From Styela clava (Eukaryota; Chordata; Ascidiacea; Stolidobranchia; Styelidae), in assembly GCF_964204865.1 (NCBI RefSeq), contig NC_135255.1, forward strand, positions 14,103,135-14,167,134: DNA of 64,000 nucleotides. The letters are read 5' to 3'. This document shows, one piece after another, positions 36,002-48,649 of the stretch (its first letter is position 1; each line of letters begins with the position of its first letter). The notes below the pieces were generated by a model that was not told the origin of the DNA, did no database searches, and saw only the letters and a program-made list of their open reading frames with translations. The position numbers and the translations under genes are program-made.

Positions 36002-39000
36002 TTATACTCCCCAACAATTTCTCATCATGTTTGAAAAATCGTTATCACTCGTTATAACAATGCTCAGCCCTTCGTAATATTCTTCAAATTCAACATATGA
36101 CACCCTGCCAGGATCTACTGAATATCCTTGATTGAACGAATCGATGAAACGAATTTCCATTTCTTCCTGTGTCAGTTGCCCTGAACATTATTCTATTTGT
36201 TAATCTGGATGAACTTAATATTTCAATCACTAAAACACTCATTGGAATAAAACAATAATTAAAAATTATTATCAGTCATTATTGCCAACTTTTCTTATAA
36301 ATAATGATGTTCGTAAATCGTAAAATATATGATACACAAAATTATTTTCTACTTATGAAATCGCCATAAGTCTAATTTAACAACCAGATATCTACCAATA
36401 CTACTTTTAAATAACATTGCAACAATTTGGTTTTTATACTTGGTTAGCTTACAACTAAATTGGTAATTTTCCATTCAGATACACAAATTTTGTTTATTAA
36501 AACTGATAAAGCAGGTGGATTTATCACTTGTAACTGTTATCCAATATAAAATTCAAATCTTGATTTTGTGCAATTACACATTAAAAGTTCACCTGATGCT
36601 ACGAGAGGATGTTTCCTAGCACTGTACATTTTTTTCATATCAAGTAGACTTGCACTTCCAGTCTTATGTGGATCGAGTTTCTTAAATACTTTTCTAACAA
36701 TTTGTTTTCGAAATTCTCCCATTTCACCTAAGTATAAATAAAATCACTACACGGTTTATCTGCAAAAACTTCGCCAAGAACTACTACAAGAATAGATTAT
36801 CGTTTTGTAATATAGATACAGATATTAATCAAATACCAGAAGTCAGGCCATCTAAAGGAAAAACTAAGATATGATTTGATAACAGTACGTTTTGTCTGTC
36901 AAAAAATGAAAACAAAAAAACATCTTTTCTAAAAAGTGTGAATCTTTTTTACTTCAATGTTTGCTGATTTTGATAAAAATGGGCGGTAATTTTCCACGGA
37001 TTGTTTGATTTTAAGCATATGTTTGATAAATTTTTTGATAGGTCATCAAAGAAATCTAAATTATTCTGTTCAATAGAAAATTATGATTAAAAATGGAATC
37101 TTGAAGCAGTATGTTATATTAAAACAATAATTATACCTATGAAAGCTCTCATGAATTCACCGTAATCGATTGCACCATCATTATTCTCATCCACAACTCT
37201 CCATACAGAATCAAAATTCTAAAAAAAAATTATTGTAATTTGTTACATTCTCGTTATTGATGAAATTGATAAATCCATTAATATTTATACCTCTTGAGGT
37301 ATTGCAATACCAAACTGCTCGAGAGCATCTGCGAGTTCTGATTTACTAAGCAAACCATCTCCTGATTTATCCATTGTACGGAATAACTGACCAAGTCCCA
37401 TCAGCACACTGACACTTCTAGAACGTAGCTTTTCTCGAACGAAGCCTTTAAAATAATGTATTGTAGATCATAGGTGCTCAATGTGCTCCATACAAAGACC
37501 CAGGGCTTCATGAGAAAAACCAAAGGGCTCCATTACTTATAAAATACTGACTCGGCTAATTATGTAACAAAGTAGAAATGTGGCTACAAGGCAAGTTCAA
37601 ATGGAAAATGCCATATTTCAATTTGCCACATTTCGACACTACATCCAAGTCATTAAATAAAGTAATTTTTTTTTTCACACAGAAACATTAATCGTAGCAA
37701 TGCGTTTTTATTTTTATAAATGAATAGTGGGGCTCCGTAAATAATAGTCAACCTCTTAGCGAGCTTCATAACACCAAAAGTTTGAGAACCCCTGGAGTAG
37801 ATGACGAGAAAGAAAAAGGGTTAAGAAGTGAATACGATTGCCATCGATGGCCTATTATAGTTGTGTGTATGACCCATATAAGCCATCAGGACATAGAAAT
37901 AAGTTCATATCATATGGTTCTTACTAGTTGTCGGTAATATTTTGAATACACTTGATAAATTAAGATTACATATAATGAAAGTAGAAACATTTAGAAAAGT
38001 GTTCATTATACTTTGAATTTTTCTCATAACTTCACGATCCTGTCTTTCCCGACGAGCGTCAGTATCAAGATCTCTATCATCAGTTGACATATTCCAACCA
38101 CAATCACCCCCAGAATTTGAATCATCAATTCCTGATATTCTTATTGTTACAAATTTACTGAAAGCAAGTATTTAGCAATTGTAATTTAGAGATTTAAGAA
38201 CTCAAAAAATGAAGGTGAAAGATGAAAACTTAATTTTTGAAATTGGAATTATTTCAGAACAAGTTACCAAAGTTTTGTAATTTCAATATAGAATAAGTTT
38301 AATGATAAGTCTCCTAAGTTAAGTTTGCCCAAAGAAGCAGATAGAAGAGTTATTTATCAATACACCATCATTCATAATTTAGACAACTTTTTGAACTGTT
38401 TACCAAAAAAAATCATCACACACCTTAACTCAGTTCAATCTATCACTAAATTTTCACTCTATACAGGGTGTCTCAAAAAAAAGTATACACTTTAAATTTT
38501 GATTTGCTTTTCAGGTACTCATCTCCAGAAAACATAGTATGGATAAGTAGTTAAATTTAGGTTTTGTTTGCATTATTCATCAACCAATCAATAACAAGGA
38601 GATTAAACCAAGAAATGAGGTGCAAAAATGCTGTTTGACAAAAAACATATAAATCAGTGAAAAAACTGAGTGCCACTTTAACAGAGAATTTGGAATTAAT
38701 TCGACTACTACACGACTAACAACTTATGAAATTCTTCGTAAATTTAAGGAAACTGGATCTGTAGTTAATGCACAAAGATCAGGAAGACCAAGAAGCGGAC
38801 GCTCTGAAGAAAACATGCAGAGCCGAATTAATTCCAAATCCTTTGTCAAAAAGGCGCTGAGTTTGCCTCACTGATTTATATGCTCTTTGTTAAACAGCAA
38901 TTTTGCACCTCTTCTTGGTTTAATCTTCATGTCATTGATTGGTTGATGAAAAATGCAAACAATACCTACGTAAATTTTACTACTTATCCATACTATGTTT

Positions 39001-42000
39001 TTCGAAGAAATGAACTATCTATGATGAGTACCTGAAAAGCAAATTCAAAATTAAAAGTGTATACTTTATTTTGAGACGAGCTGTAGTTGGGCATAAGTTT
39101 TGAATTTTCCTCATTACTGGTGGGTATTTTGTTCACACATCTGAGCTGCCAACTTTTTGTTGGCCATGTATGAATATAAGTCAGCAACAAGTTCAATACC
39201 AAAAGCAACACAAAAGGGTTGTTTAAGGACTTATATACAAAGTCTATCCTGCTTTAATTAAAATTAGAAAATGCAAACCAAATACTACTTCAATGCAATA
39301 CGCCAGAAAACCAAAGTTTTATTTCATCAGAATTTATAATAGACAGTCAGCTTACCTTTTCATTAATGTTTCTGGAAGGTGCGATAGACTGCTTGTTGTA
39401 AAGGCAAGATTCTTTCCCAACTCAATATCATGGGAACTCACATCTTTTCCTTTCCTTCTACCATTCTGATGTTTATATTTTCCTCGGGATATAAAAGGAA
39501 GTGCTTTGAAATTGCTGTAATTCAACAAAAAATTTCACTTAAATTTTATATTGTTAAAAATTACTCAGAAAAGTTCTATGAGGTCAGTCAAAGCATTCAG
39601 AAAGTGATTCATGAAATTGACTAAAGATACAATTGCAAACCATGGCCTTGCTAATTAGGAAAGTGTTAATTGGGGTTGTACAATTGAAGTAAGGATACGC
39701 ATGCAAAATGGTTCACATCCTTCGATTCATACAAAAAACCAAGACTCTGCGTTGGTAAAAATTGGTTTGATTGTCGACCTCATATTTCATACTGCTACTC
39801 ACGGTAAAAAAATTTGGATTAATAAAACGCGATAGCCCGATAGGATTGGTTGAATATGCCAGTAAGGCTCACAACTAAATCGCTACTTAACTAGTTTTAC
39901 AAAACAGTATTTATATAACCTATAACATACTTTTTTCCAAAATTTCTGTATTCATAAACAGTGACTGTATTATCGTGATGAAAGAAAAATCCAAACAATT
40001 CTCTCAAGGCATCTCTTCCATTCTGGGTGAGAATTCTTGCTGAAAACGTAACTCTGGATTTCAAACTTGTTTCCGTTACAGCTCCTACTGTACTTATCCT
40101 AAGACAAAAAAACAGTTCTGATAAAGAGACGATAATTCCAACAAATAGCAATATCGTAATACCAGGCTATTCACAATATTACTGCAATTATTTTTTTAAC
40201 ATGATGTAACCATTGAATTTTACGAGGCAATTTCATATTTACACTCCCAACTAGGATCTTCACAAGCAGTAATTGATATGTAAGAGGTATTAGTATTATT
40301 GGAACTGAAGAATCGTAATATTCCCAATATTTCAATTTGAATTCACATTCAAATTTTTAATATAATATTCAAAAGATAGAAGTATTTACAATTTGAAACA
40401 TAATGTAGAACAAAACTAATGATAGTTATACAGGACAGGAGAAAAAATGGTCTGTTACCATAAATCTAACACAATCTCGTCACACAGCATATTTTGAAAA
40501 AGGAACAAATTAGTGGGGCCATTTGAATTCTATTGTACTATCAAAAAGGAAAATGTTTAGGAAGTGTACTGCCAATCAAATGTTTGAAACGCCTGAGCGC
40601 AGAGAGAGAGTAAATCTGTTGAAATGTTACGAAATCAAACAGAGGCTGGTGCAATAGACCACATTAAATCACATACTTAGTATCGTGAAGCCTTCTTGAT
40701 CGATTTCTAACAGGTTGCATTGGCATTCCTGGTTGTTGTCGAAGTGGATCAGCAGGATTAGATCTTGCAGGATCTTTATCCTGGTCAGGATCACTTATAA
40801 CATGTCTTGATAATAAATCAACTAGGACTTGTTCCATGACTCGTTGTTTTTGTTTGTTTGTAAGATCATCTTCCTGAAATATATCATGCATTGTATTGTA
40901 ATATGTAAGAAAACATTTTGCATGCAAAAAGCGCAATAAACTTTAATCCATATCGTCTTACCGCAGCATATTTTCTTGCACTGTGTATATCAGTATAAGA
41001 TTGTCCAGTATAATCAGCTTGCATATGTGCTAAGTCATCTATTGTAGGCGTATCGTCAACCTGCAAACAATATTGAAATGAAGAAATACAACAGCTTTTA
41101 CAAGATGACCAGCAATCAATTCATATATTATTCCATTCCATTTTGAGGTTTATGAAGTCAACGTGAGTATAATAAAAGCTAAATAGGTATTGAATATGTC
41201 ATATAAAGCTTACCTTGGGAGTTGGAGGATGATCTTGAAGCTCTTTGTCCAGATACCAATATGCTGATTGACCTTTTCCTGAAAATAAGTAGAAATATAC
41301 TACATGCACATGAATCTTTATACATTACAAGTAAAGAAATACATTTGTGTTACCGTGCAGCAAGTCTCTTGGATTAAATTTAGTATTTGATGGTGTAATT
41401 TATGAAGTAAAAGCCAAAAAAATCAAGAAATGTTGTAGAACTACTTCACTTGTTATGTGGAATTGCGTAAATTCAAAGGCGGTCATCTAACAAATAAACT
41501 GAAAATTTCATATAACAAAACAAAAATTTCGTACAGATTGTGAGAACAATCATTGTAATTGTTGACAGCAATATTTTAGCCAGGGAATTGAAATGTTTCT
41601 CAATCAGTGTCAACCTGCTATCACGCTCGGTAATCAATCATCATATTCATGACAAATTCAAATTTAAGTTTTGTACTTTTAATTTTGATATGAAACGTGG
41701 TGAATAAAATAATGAATGAAGTTCTGTCTAAAGGAGCAGATAAAAATAAGCGGTACATCCATCAATTGACCATCATTTAGAACTATTCGTGAGATGTTTC
41801 ACATTACTAGTTCAAAGTAAGAGGCAATCAATCAATACATGTATTGATAGGTGTCAAAAATAACAATTTGTTTATTAATTATATTACAAATTTAAGTCAT
41901 TGATTGAATGCGTGCAATCTGTGCATGCATGTCAATTAGCAATACCTAGAAATTAAAAATAAAAGGATCATTAACTACTGAGCATTTAACATTCCATTTC

Positions 42001-44352
42001 CACAAAATGTGATTCCCGGTGGGTCAATGGGGGTCAGGGACTCAGGGTAACAACTTACGACACTTATTTATTTTTGATCAAATTTGAAAGAACCACCATC
42101 ACCGAAATGAGAGCCAAGATTCGATCTTTTGTGCGAGAATATGCAAGCACATCGGTCACATTAATAAAGGTATTGTCAACAATATTATTATTTTTTAAAT
42201 TTTTTCTGTATTATTAAAAGTTACTTTATATTTATTTTAGTTTCTGACGGCCGTGTCAATGGGGTAGTGATGAAAAAAGTTTGAAAAACACTGGTCTATA
42301 TAATCATGGGATTTTTGCACATTATTTGGTCACAAAACCATGGGTATCAGTCATGAGAAAATCCTACCGTCCTACTTGAAACTGGATAGGAGTTTCATAA
42401 TTATCTTGAGAAGTATAAAGCAGCTTATTCATATGACGGACTGTGGCCGGTTACCAGTTCATGATGAATATGGGAATAGTTAATTAACGAGTTGTTTCAG
42501 ATGGTGAAGGAAGCAGTATCCAACCAGTGGTTATGTGAACCACCCTAGAATGGCAGGGAGTCCAGCGATCCTCCCACACATAATCAGCCTCCGTGGGATT
42601 CAAACCTACGACCCCACTGAGGTTTATTGATTTCAGCAAAAACAGGTGTAATGGTGACTCACAGGTTCAAAAACACATAGGCCTATGTGAGTGTAACGGT
42701 AAACAAAAAACCAATACTAACCTTTGGGTTTGATATGATCATTTCTTTTTTCCACATGCTTGATCTGTTCAAATCTAGACTGTTCCTACCATTAAAAAAC
42801 ATTTGATTGAAAATAAACTGATAGACACAATATTTTACTTCTATTAAAAAATATACTAGAAACCAATGAGTATTTAGCAAAAATAGAACAACGACATAGG
42901 CTGGTCATGGTACTGTGCCAATGTTCAATATGAAAAAATAAAATAACATCAGGTCAGTGCAAAAAGGATTACAAATGTCAGAAATGTTAAAATATTCCAG
43001 CACACTTGAGAGATCTCACAAGATTACTAAATGAAACGATCGACCTGTGGTCAAATTTACTCTTGATTGTTAAGCAATAAGCAGATTTCATGTACGAGAA
43101 GACAGCAAACCGACACAAAAATTTAACTTCTTACCAACTCAAATCTGTTAGACCCAATTTCAATAATATACCTTTTGTCTTTCAGCATTTTTATCATACT
43201 TGTCATATTTCTGTTTGCTGTCGGCATTATGGTCTTTGCTTTTAGCTCTGAATTCTTCTACTGCTGGTTGCTGATTCTTCAAATTCATTCTCTCTTCATT
43301 TATATTTATATTCTATAAAAAACAAAATAAGTTTCAAACAAAATAAATCGAGAAATATTTACGGTAATAGGCATTGTTTCATCTTGTAATAAACAACATG
43401 AACCCAGGACATTTGTAAATCAAGAGGTAGTCAATATCAAGACTATCTTTGATAGATCCATTGCTAGTGTTACACGCGGCTTGCATTCTGGGCTTTACAT
43501 AGTTTGAAAAAAAAATGTGCCAATAAATATGTCTTAAAACTTAATACTAAAAAACTAATAAATATTACCGAAACTATGCCGAATATGCTTGATATTTCTG
43601 CACTTTCTCCCCCAAATCATTAAAAAATTTCTCTCTGGAAAGGAATTTCTCCCTGGCTTGGAAACGCCGACTACGATAGATGACTTTGCTGAGACTTTCT
43701 TGAGACAGTGAATCAATGTTATGATAAAGAAAACCTAATTTATATAAGTCAGGAAATTGTCACCCACCTTTTGAGGCTGTTTCATTTCCTGTCCCTTGTG
43801 CCTCATATGTGTACAAGGCCGATGGACAGTCCCACCAAATTGTAAGTCTTGTTTTGAAACATGGTAAGGAGTTGATAGTCCTGTCCCCCAGCTTACGGTA
43901 GATCTAGAATCAGGTGTATGCAGTCGTTGATTTGTTTTGACTGGATTCTTCACTTGGTTATTTGATTCTGGTATATCTGTTCCAAGATGACCAAGGTTTA
44001 AAGCAGGAACACTGAAATAAAAATAATTTTTTCAGAAGCACACTCCACTACTTATATCCCTAATATTCATTAATAGGAATTATACTACTACTACAGAGTT
44101 ATATTATGAGCTCTTATGCAAAAAATATATCTGAAATATTAATAACAATTTTTCATACAATAAAATTTGTACCGAAACGACAATTAATATAAAAAAAATA
44201 ATTTTAGCGATAGCTCTCTGTGCAACACTATCTATTGTAATGCAGAAGTCAAAGTTCGAAAAAAGTTTTTCGTTCAACAACAATAACATGAACAAAAAAT
44301 CATGTACAATAACGTACCTTTCAGGTCTATCATGAGATCTGTATGCCGCCAT
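36002..44352 (-). CDS. CAPS2: Calcyphosine-2-like EF-hand protein, 14 exons
   Basis: Exons in transcript order: 44318-44352, 43768-44011, 43172-43312, 42722-42785, 41214-41278, 40962-41060, 40677-40873, 39931-40098, 39356-39514, 38012-38157, 37291-37445, 37137-37218, 36593-36727, 36002-36180. Phases agree throughout, giving 622 residues. The N-terminal half is low in recognisable folds. The central part contains the family-typical ARILTQNGRDALRELFGFFF and a YEYRNFGKK segment. The C-terminal EF-hand region has two good calcium loops, DKSGDGLLSKSE (~465-476) and DENNDGAIDYGE (~501-512), then a degenerate loop starting DPHKTG (~537) and a last non-canonical one. It ends MMRNCWGV, like other calcyphosine-2 proteins. 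Family members are calcium-binding and often linked to ciliated or secretory cells; that role is inference. A mariner element and a hAT MITE sit in its introns. Confidence 0.87.
37469..37794. mobile_element. hAT-type MITE in a CAPS2-like intron
   Basis: The right end is the inverse of caggggttctcaaac; the left end is a degenerate version (cataggtgctcaa). The flanks TTGTAGAT (37461-37468) and GAGTAGAT (37795-37802) match at six of eight bases, fitting an aged target duplication. A related piece lies near 63412-63530. Confidence 0.65.
38464..39083. mobile_element. Tc1/mariner-like element with ~200-bp terminal inverted repeats
   Basis: It is flanked by TA on each side (38462-38463, 39084-39085). 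The tips read cagggtgtctca and its near inverse tgagacgagctg. Inverted arms are long: 38464-38660 pairs with 38869-39083. Between them, ~38690-38815 encodes a helix-turn-helix fragment, read as TTYEILRKFKETGSV followed by RSGRPRSGR. This is the typical start of a mariner-superfamily transposase. The catalytic domain is missing. It lies in the intron between exons 9 and 10 of the CAPS2-like gene. Confidence 0.82.
41330..41377. repeat. Dispersed repeat fragment
   Basis: Second copy of the segment at 30301-30359 (tttgtgtta, then gtgcagcaag and ctcttg). Intronic. Class unknown. Confidence 0.45.
42532..42612 (-). repeat. tRNA-like SINE fragment
   Basis: On the minus strand it reads ctcagtggggtcgtag, then GGTTTGAATCCCAC, resembling the A-box to B-box region of a tRNA gene. 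It does not fold as a complete tRNA. The related copy is at 27909-27990. It is intronic in the CAPS2-like gene. Confidence 0.5.
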
Positions 44353-44971
44353 AACTAACTTAACATTTTAAACACCTATGAGTGATGAACATGAAATAAA
44401 GTTTAACAACATGATTCGCACCATTTCAAGAATAAAACCACGAAAGATATCAGTTATAATTATCAAAATAAGTGACAAATATGTTTATTTACATGCATCA
44501 CTAAACCAATTTTACTGAGAGCACAAAATTTAAAAGTTGTACAATAAAGAGAGCATAACAAGCAGAAAATGAAAATCCCTAAGAACAATCTACCAGAGCC
44601 ATATAACAGTGAAGTTCTGTTGCAGATTAACAAATCTGGCATAAATCAACTTTATACTATAGCAATAGATATCTTCGCTGTATATTCTGACTGAATTGTC
44701 TACTGAATTTGAATATAATTTACTGATTAATCCAGAATCATATTTGCGAGAGAAAATTGCTAAAACATAAATCACAGTATTTGTGATCATAAAAAAATTG
44801 TCTATCCCAAAACATTTTCGTAAAACCAAAATTTTTTAAAGCTAATTATTTTTAAATCAATATTTGTTTATTGTTTCAGATTGTTTTACTGTCAAGATGC
44901 ACCGATGAGCTGTTGCTATCCATTCTTTAGATCAAGAATATCTCACATTGCAGGAGTTTATGTCCTTTAAT
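44353..44971. other. Intergenic region between UBL5 and the CAPS2-like gene
   Basis: About 620 bp, AT-rich, holding the 3' region of UBL5 and the presumed promoter of the CAPS2-like gene. The 79-codon minus-strand ORF at 44590-44829 has no recognisable domain. Confidence 0.5.
44867..44872 (-). promoter_or_regulatory. Polyadenylation signal of UBL5
   Basis: TTTATT on the plus strand is AATAAA on the minus strand, about 100 bp beyond the UBL5 stop. Confidence 0.6.
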
Positions 44972-45193
44972 TCATTGATAATATAGTTCCAAGTTCATTC
45001 CATCATGTATCTCATAATCACCTAATGTAATGTGATCTTTGAAAATAGTATACCACTTCTTCAAGACAATTTTATCCGATCTTGTACCAGTTTGAGCTGC
45101 GATTAATTTCTTTAGATCACCAACTGTATCATCAGAATTGCATTTTACTCGAACCTTTTTCCCCAGTCGATCATTACATGTTATTTCAATCAT
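44972..45193 (-). CDS. UBL5: Ubiquitin-like protein 5 (Hub1)
   Basis: The 73-residue frame matches the length and sequence of UBL5 along its whole extent: it begins [18 protein letters not shown], contains [12 protein letters not shown], and ends LELYYQ. UBL5/Hub1 has a ubiquitin fold but ends in a double tyrosine instead of a diglycine. It therefore is not conjugated like ubiquitin; it binds spliceosome components and affects splice-site use. The start is the first ATG and gives the usual family length. The coding region is one exon here. It lies about 1 kb downstream of PPCS on the same strand. Confidence 0.95.
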   Translation of the reverse strand: MIEITCNDRLGKKVRVKCNSDDTVGDLKKLIAAQTGTRSDKIVLKKWYTIFKDHITLGDYEIHDGMNLELYYQ

Positions 45194-46228
45194 AATTTCA
45201 GTTTTTAGAATAACCTTTTATCTGCAACCTGAAAATTATTAACAACAATAAATAATTACAAAATATTTATATGATTTGTTCAAAACTTACAGACAATCAA
45301 CGATTATAGGCTAACTGTAAAAGATCATATCAACATTTATTACTTTGATTTATTCAGCTCCCGTAGTTGGAACAGAAGTACTATTTTTATAAACATGTGA
45401 ATACAGCCAAAACTGATTTGTTCGAAAAGCAATTTTTACAAAATAATGTAAACCACCAATAACGAAAAAACAAAAAAATATGCAAAAAAAAACATAAAAA
45501 CCTTTTGAATCTTTTTAAGATCAATAAATATTTTTGTCATCTCACGAGTTCTATGTTTTATTGATAATATTTGCTAAGCCAATTAAACAAGATATAGGTG
45601 ATACTAGTAGCAGTCTTTCACTTATTATGCAAAATTATCTTAGGTTAATATGCCATAGATTATGGCAAACCATTATAGAAATTATTGAAAAGTGCTGACA
45701 ACCAATTTGAGAGTCAGAGCACCACAATAGGTTTTTTATAGCTTTTCTTATTCTCAGGACAAAAGTGCAATTTTATTGTATCCAAATCACTCTCTAATAA
45801 TCAGCAATATAAATCACAGTATTACAAGTCAAAGATCCGAATATCAATTAGTATAAGAAATCTGCAAAATATATTCGATTCAGATAATTGTGTTAACAAT
45901 TCCATTTAGTTCAATAGTCAAGAATGAAAAAAAATTACATAGATGATAAATAATCTACATTTTAAAATTTTTTAACAGTGGAAATATAAATTCAGGTATT
46001 GAGGCTAGTTATGTTCCGAGAGTTTCAAGTCAAAAATGGTCAAATGTCAAAATTTTCATTCGAAACTATTTCAAAACAATGGGTGCAATTTAAGCCAGAA
46101 TTCAATCTTAATTTGATACAATGTTCAATAATCATCCTTTTGGCTCAAGGCCCTCGGTATGGAATAAATATATACTTATTATGATATCTCCACTGGTCAC
46201 AAAGATGGAATAATATTATATGTACATA
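45194..46228. other. Intergenic region between PPCS and UBL5
   Basis: AT-rich, no recognisable gene. It should hold the PPCS 3' UTR and the UBL5 promoter. The ORF at 45999-46184 has no motif. Confidence 0.5.
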
Positions 46229-47164
46229 TCAAATTGAGGTCATATGATTCACATGAAATTTTATAAGCTTTTCCACAATTTTCTGTTCAATATTAACTTT
46301 TGCATGAGTTTCCTCTTCTGATAACCGAATGACAATATTTTCTAATTCTGTTAGTATTTTGACAGTGTTATAACGATCATGCAATGTATTTGCTACAACA
46401 GCTTCATGGCGATATTTTATGAGAGCCGATTTCGCTTTATGATCCAGTATTTCTGGATCAGTCTCCAGTTTAAAAGTAACAACATAAGCATCTGGAGCCC
46501 AGGATTCAACCAATTTTCCAAGCATCTTCGGGACGGGGCTCAATTTCAGATTAATCAACTTATCTGAAGATTGTATTTTGTGAACTTGAGTATCACTATT
46601 AGAAACGAAAAAATCTGACACAGCAGCAGCAAGATAAATCATTGCTCTTTTTTCGATGGGCTTTAATGCATTACAAATTGCATGTGTATAATGCATATAT
46701 TCTGAAAGGCTTGTATATTTAATTGTAAGTATATTATTTTTCAGCAATTCATAATGTTTCAGGGAGTCTTTCAAATCTTTAGGGAAATTTTCTGCTATAT
46801 TGACACAATCATTAGCAATTGTGAATATATCCATCAATCTTTTACTTTTTTCATCTAAATAATCGACAAATTTTCTTTCGAAAGGAAAGGAAGATCCATT
46901 TCTGTGAAGATATATAACATTGTAATCTGCAAGCAAAAAATTTTCCGCTGAAATTGCTCCTCTGCGTCCAGTACTAAAATTCTCTATACACCGCACTGTA
47001 TTTTGCTCCAATGGAACCGATGTGCCTCCAGCAGTAATCAAAACTAAGTTTCGGTTTTCAGACAAAGTTTTTTGAACAAATTCAATGCTTTTAAAAACAA
47101 CATCTTCCAAGTTTCCAGGAGTTGAAAATTGTTGAAGATTATCTTGAACAGTTAAAGTTGCCAT
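46229..47164 (-). CDS. PPCS: Phosphopantothenate-cysteine ligase
   Basis: One 311-codon frame, the length usual for animal PPCS. The enzyme joins 4'-phosphopantothenate to cysteine using a nucleotide triphosphate, the second step of coenzyme A synthesis in the cytosol. Landmarks are ITAGGTSVPLE (residues 43-53), NFSTGRRGAISAENFL (62-77), YLAAAVSDFF (177-186), HKIQSS (195-200) and FKLETDPE (221-228), in the order expected for the dinucleotide-binding-like fold of the eukaryotic enzyme. No intron is seen in the coding region. The ATG chosen gives the family length and precedes the conserved core by about 40 residues. The divergent neighbour is the large plus-strand gene about 3.1 kb away. Confidence 0.95.
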   Translation of the reverse strand: MATLTVQDNLQQFSTPGNLEDVVFKSIEFVQKTLSENRNLVLITAGGTSVPLEQNTVRCIENFSTGRRGAISAENFLLADYNVIYLHRNGSSFPFERKFVDYLDEKSKRLMDIFTIANDCVNIAENFPKDLKDSLKHYELLKNNILTIKYTSLSEYMHYTHAICNALKPIEKRAMIYLAAAVSDFFVSNSDTQVHKIQSSDKLINLKLSPVPKMLGKLVESWAPDAYVVTFKLETDPEILDHKAKSALIKYRHEAVVANTLHDRYNTVKILTELENIVIRLSEEETHAKVNIEQKIVEKLIKFHVNHMTSI

Positions 47165-47742
47165 ATACCATATATATGCTGCAATACCAGAATACAGATT
47201 ATGAGCAGTTTAATTTTTTTGGGGATGGATGTTGAATGTGGCTAATCAGTAAGTTCGAGCTTGCCAAGGAAACGCTACAATCACCCGAAATGTCATCTTT
47301 GCCAACGATAACGAACTCGCGATCTCTCTCGTATCCCAGTATCCATAATATCGGGATCGTTAAGCCGAGGAATAGCTTGCTTGATTTCAGGTGATCGTCT
47401 GCGCATTTTGGACGCAAATCCGTACACTTTAACGGGCCTTATTTCGCCACTGTGACGCTGTAATGATGTAATTTTTGGATGCCGTATACAGGTGGTGGTT
47501 AGAAAATGGTACTGCCAACTAGTCTACTGACAGACTTAACTACTACTGTACTAGTACTGTAGTACCCTACTTGACGGCGTTTAGTGAACTAGCCCCCCCC
47601 CCTGTCTGCAAGTTGAAATAACGCTACCATAACAGCATATCGGTAACGGTAATGCTGTAATGGCACAAAAAGTTCATCTGAAACTTTTACATAGAAATAC
47701 TGAAATAGTTTATTCTAACTGTTGGAGGGGGAGGCAGGCAGG
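47165..47742. other. PPCS upstream region
   Basis: Holds the presumed PPCS promoter. A C-run lies at ~47591-47602. The minus-strand ORF at 47199-47417 has no recognisable domain. No clear promoter element was found. Confidence 0.4.
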
Positions 47743-48070
47743 GCAGGGGTGTGCAACCTTTAATACAGGCGGGCCAGATACATTTAACTGGGTTTTCTCT
47801 TAAAATAAATCAGACATACAACAACTAATATAAACTTTTCAAAGCAAGCGAAGACACATATGACGTTCAAAACGAACAAATTTGCGCGTTTATTATACAG
47901 ACTGACAGACACGGCGCAGTGAATCATGGATAATGTTGTGCATCCATGTGTCCTCGACAACGGCAAAATTACAAATAGAGAAAGTGCGATAATGTTCTAT
48001 TCGCTAGATGTCACTGCTGAATCAGTACGGTACGCCACGGTACACGGCCCGGATGCTTTCAACAATCTTA
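47743..48070. mobile_element. Degenerate hAT-type MITE
   Basis: It starts caggggtgtgcaacctttaa and runs into gcgggccagatac, a well-known hAT MITE terminus type. The right end (cacggcccggatgctttcaac, ~48042-48062) is a poor inverse match, so the boundary is approximate. Confidence 0.55.
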
Positions 48071-48649
48071 CCTAATTTTTTCAGCCATACCTAGAGAAAG
48101 AGAATTTTATTGTTTCGTCAAACCAGAAAACAATATATATATAATAGCAAAATGAGAAAAATTAGGTTTCGGTAGATGACAGGGTGGTAACGATACGACC
48201 ATTAACAGTCATCTGAGTCGGTTACCACCCAAAGCAAGCACATGAATATATAATAAATAAATTAATAACACAGGTTCTGTAATATTACACTCTCTGGATA
48301 TACATATAAAAAAAAAAACTATATACACTATGTAAAAAAAATGATATCTGATTAGAGATGAAATAAATTTCTAATCGGGATCAGTGAGGTATTTAAATAA
48401 ATTTTAAATAGAGAAGAGCAAAAAATAATAATTTCATACCGAATATATTATTATTTAGTATATTAATTCACACTTTCAATCTGTTCTGAATCTTCTTTTA
48501 TGCTTACACATGATAAAATATAGGGGATAAGATCACAGGAAAATTGAAAGTTCTATAGGTAACAATGTGTTGTTTGAAGAAAACCATAGATTGAGATATG
48601 AATTATAGGCATAACAGTAATACAGCTTTATATTTTCAATTCATTAGGG
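48071..48649. other. Intergenic, low-complexity region
   Basis: AT-rich with short A-runs. An imperfect inverted repeat, ggtggtaac with gttaccacc (48183-48229), is the only structure seen. The 8-bp target copy at 48642-48649 belongs to the next element. Confidence 0.45.

Noticed and set aside
42532..42612. Possible tRNA gene on the minus strand
   Set aside because: There is a B-box-like segment but no complete cloverleaf that I can draw; a SINE fits better because a second degraded copy exists.
47199..47417. 72-codon minus-strand ORF upstream of PPCS
   Set aside because: No motif, and it lies in the presumed promoter region.
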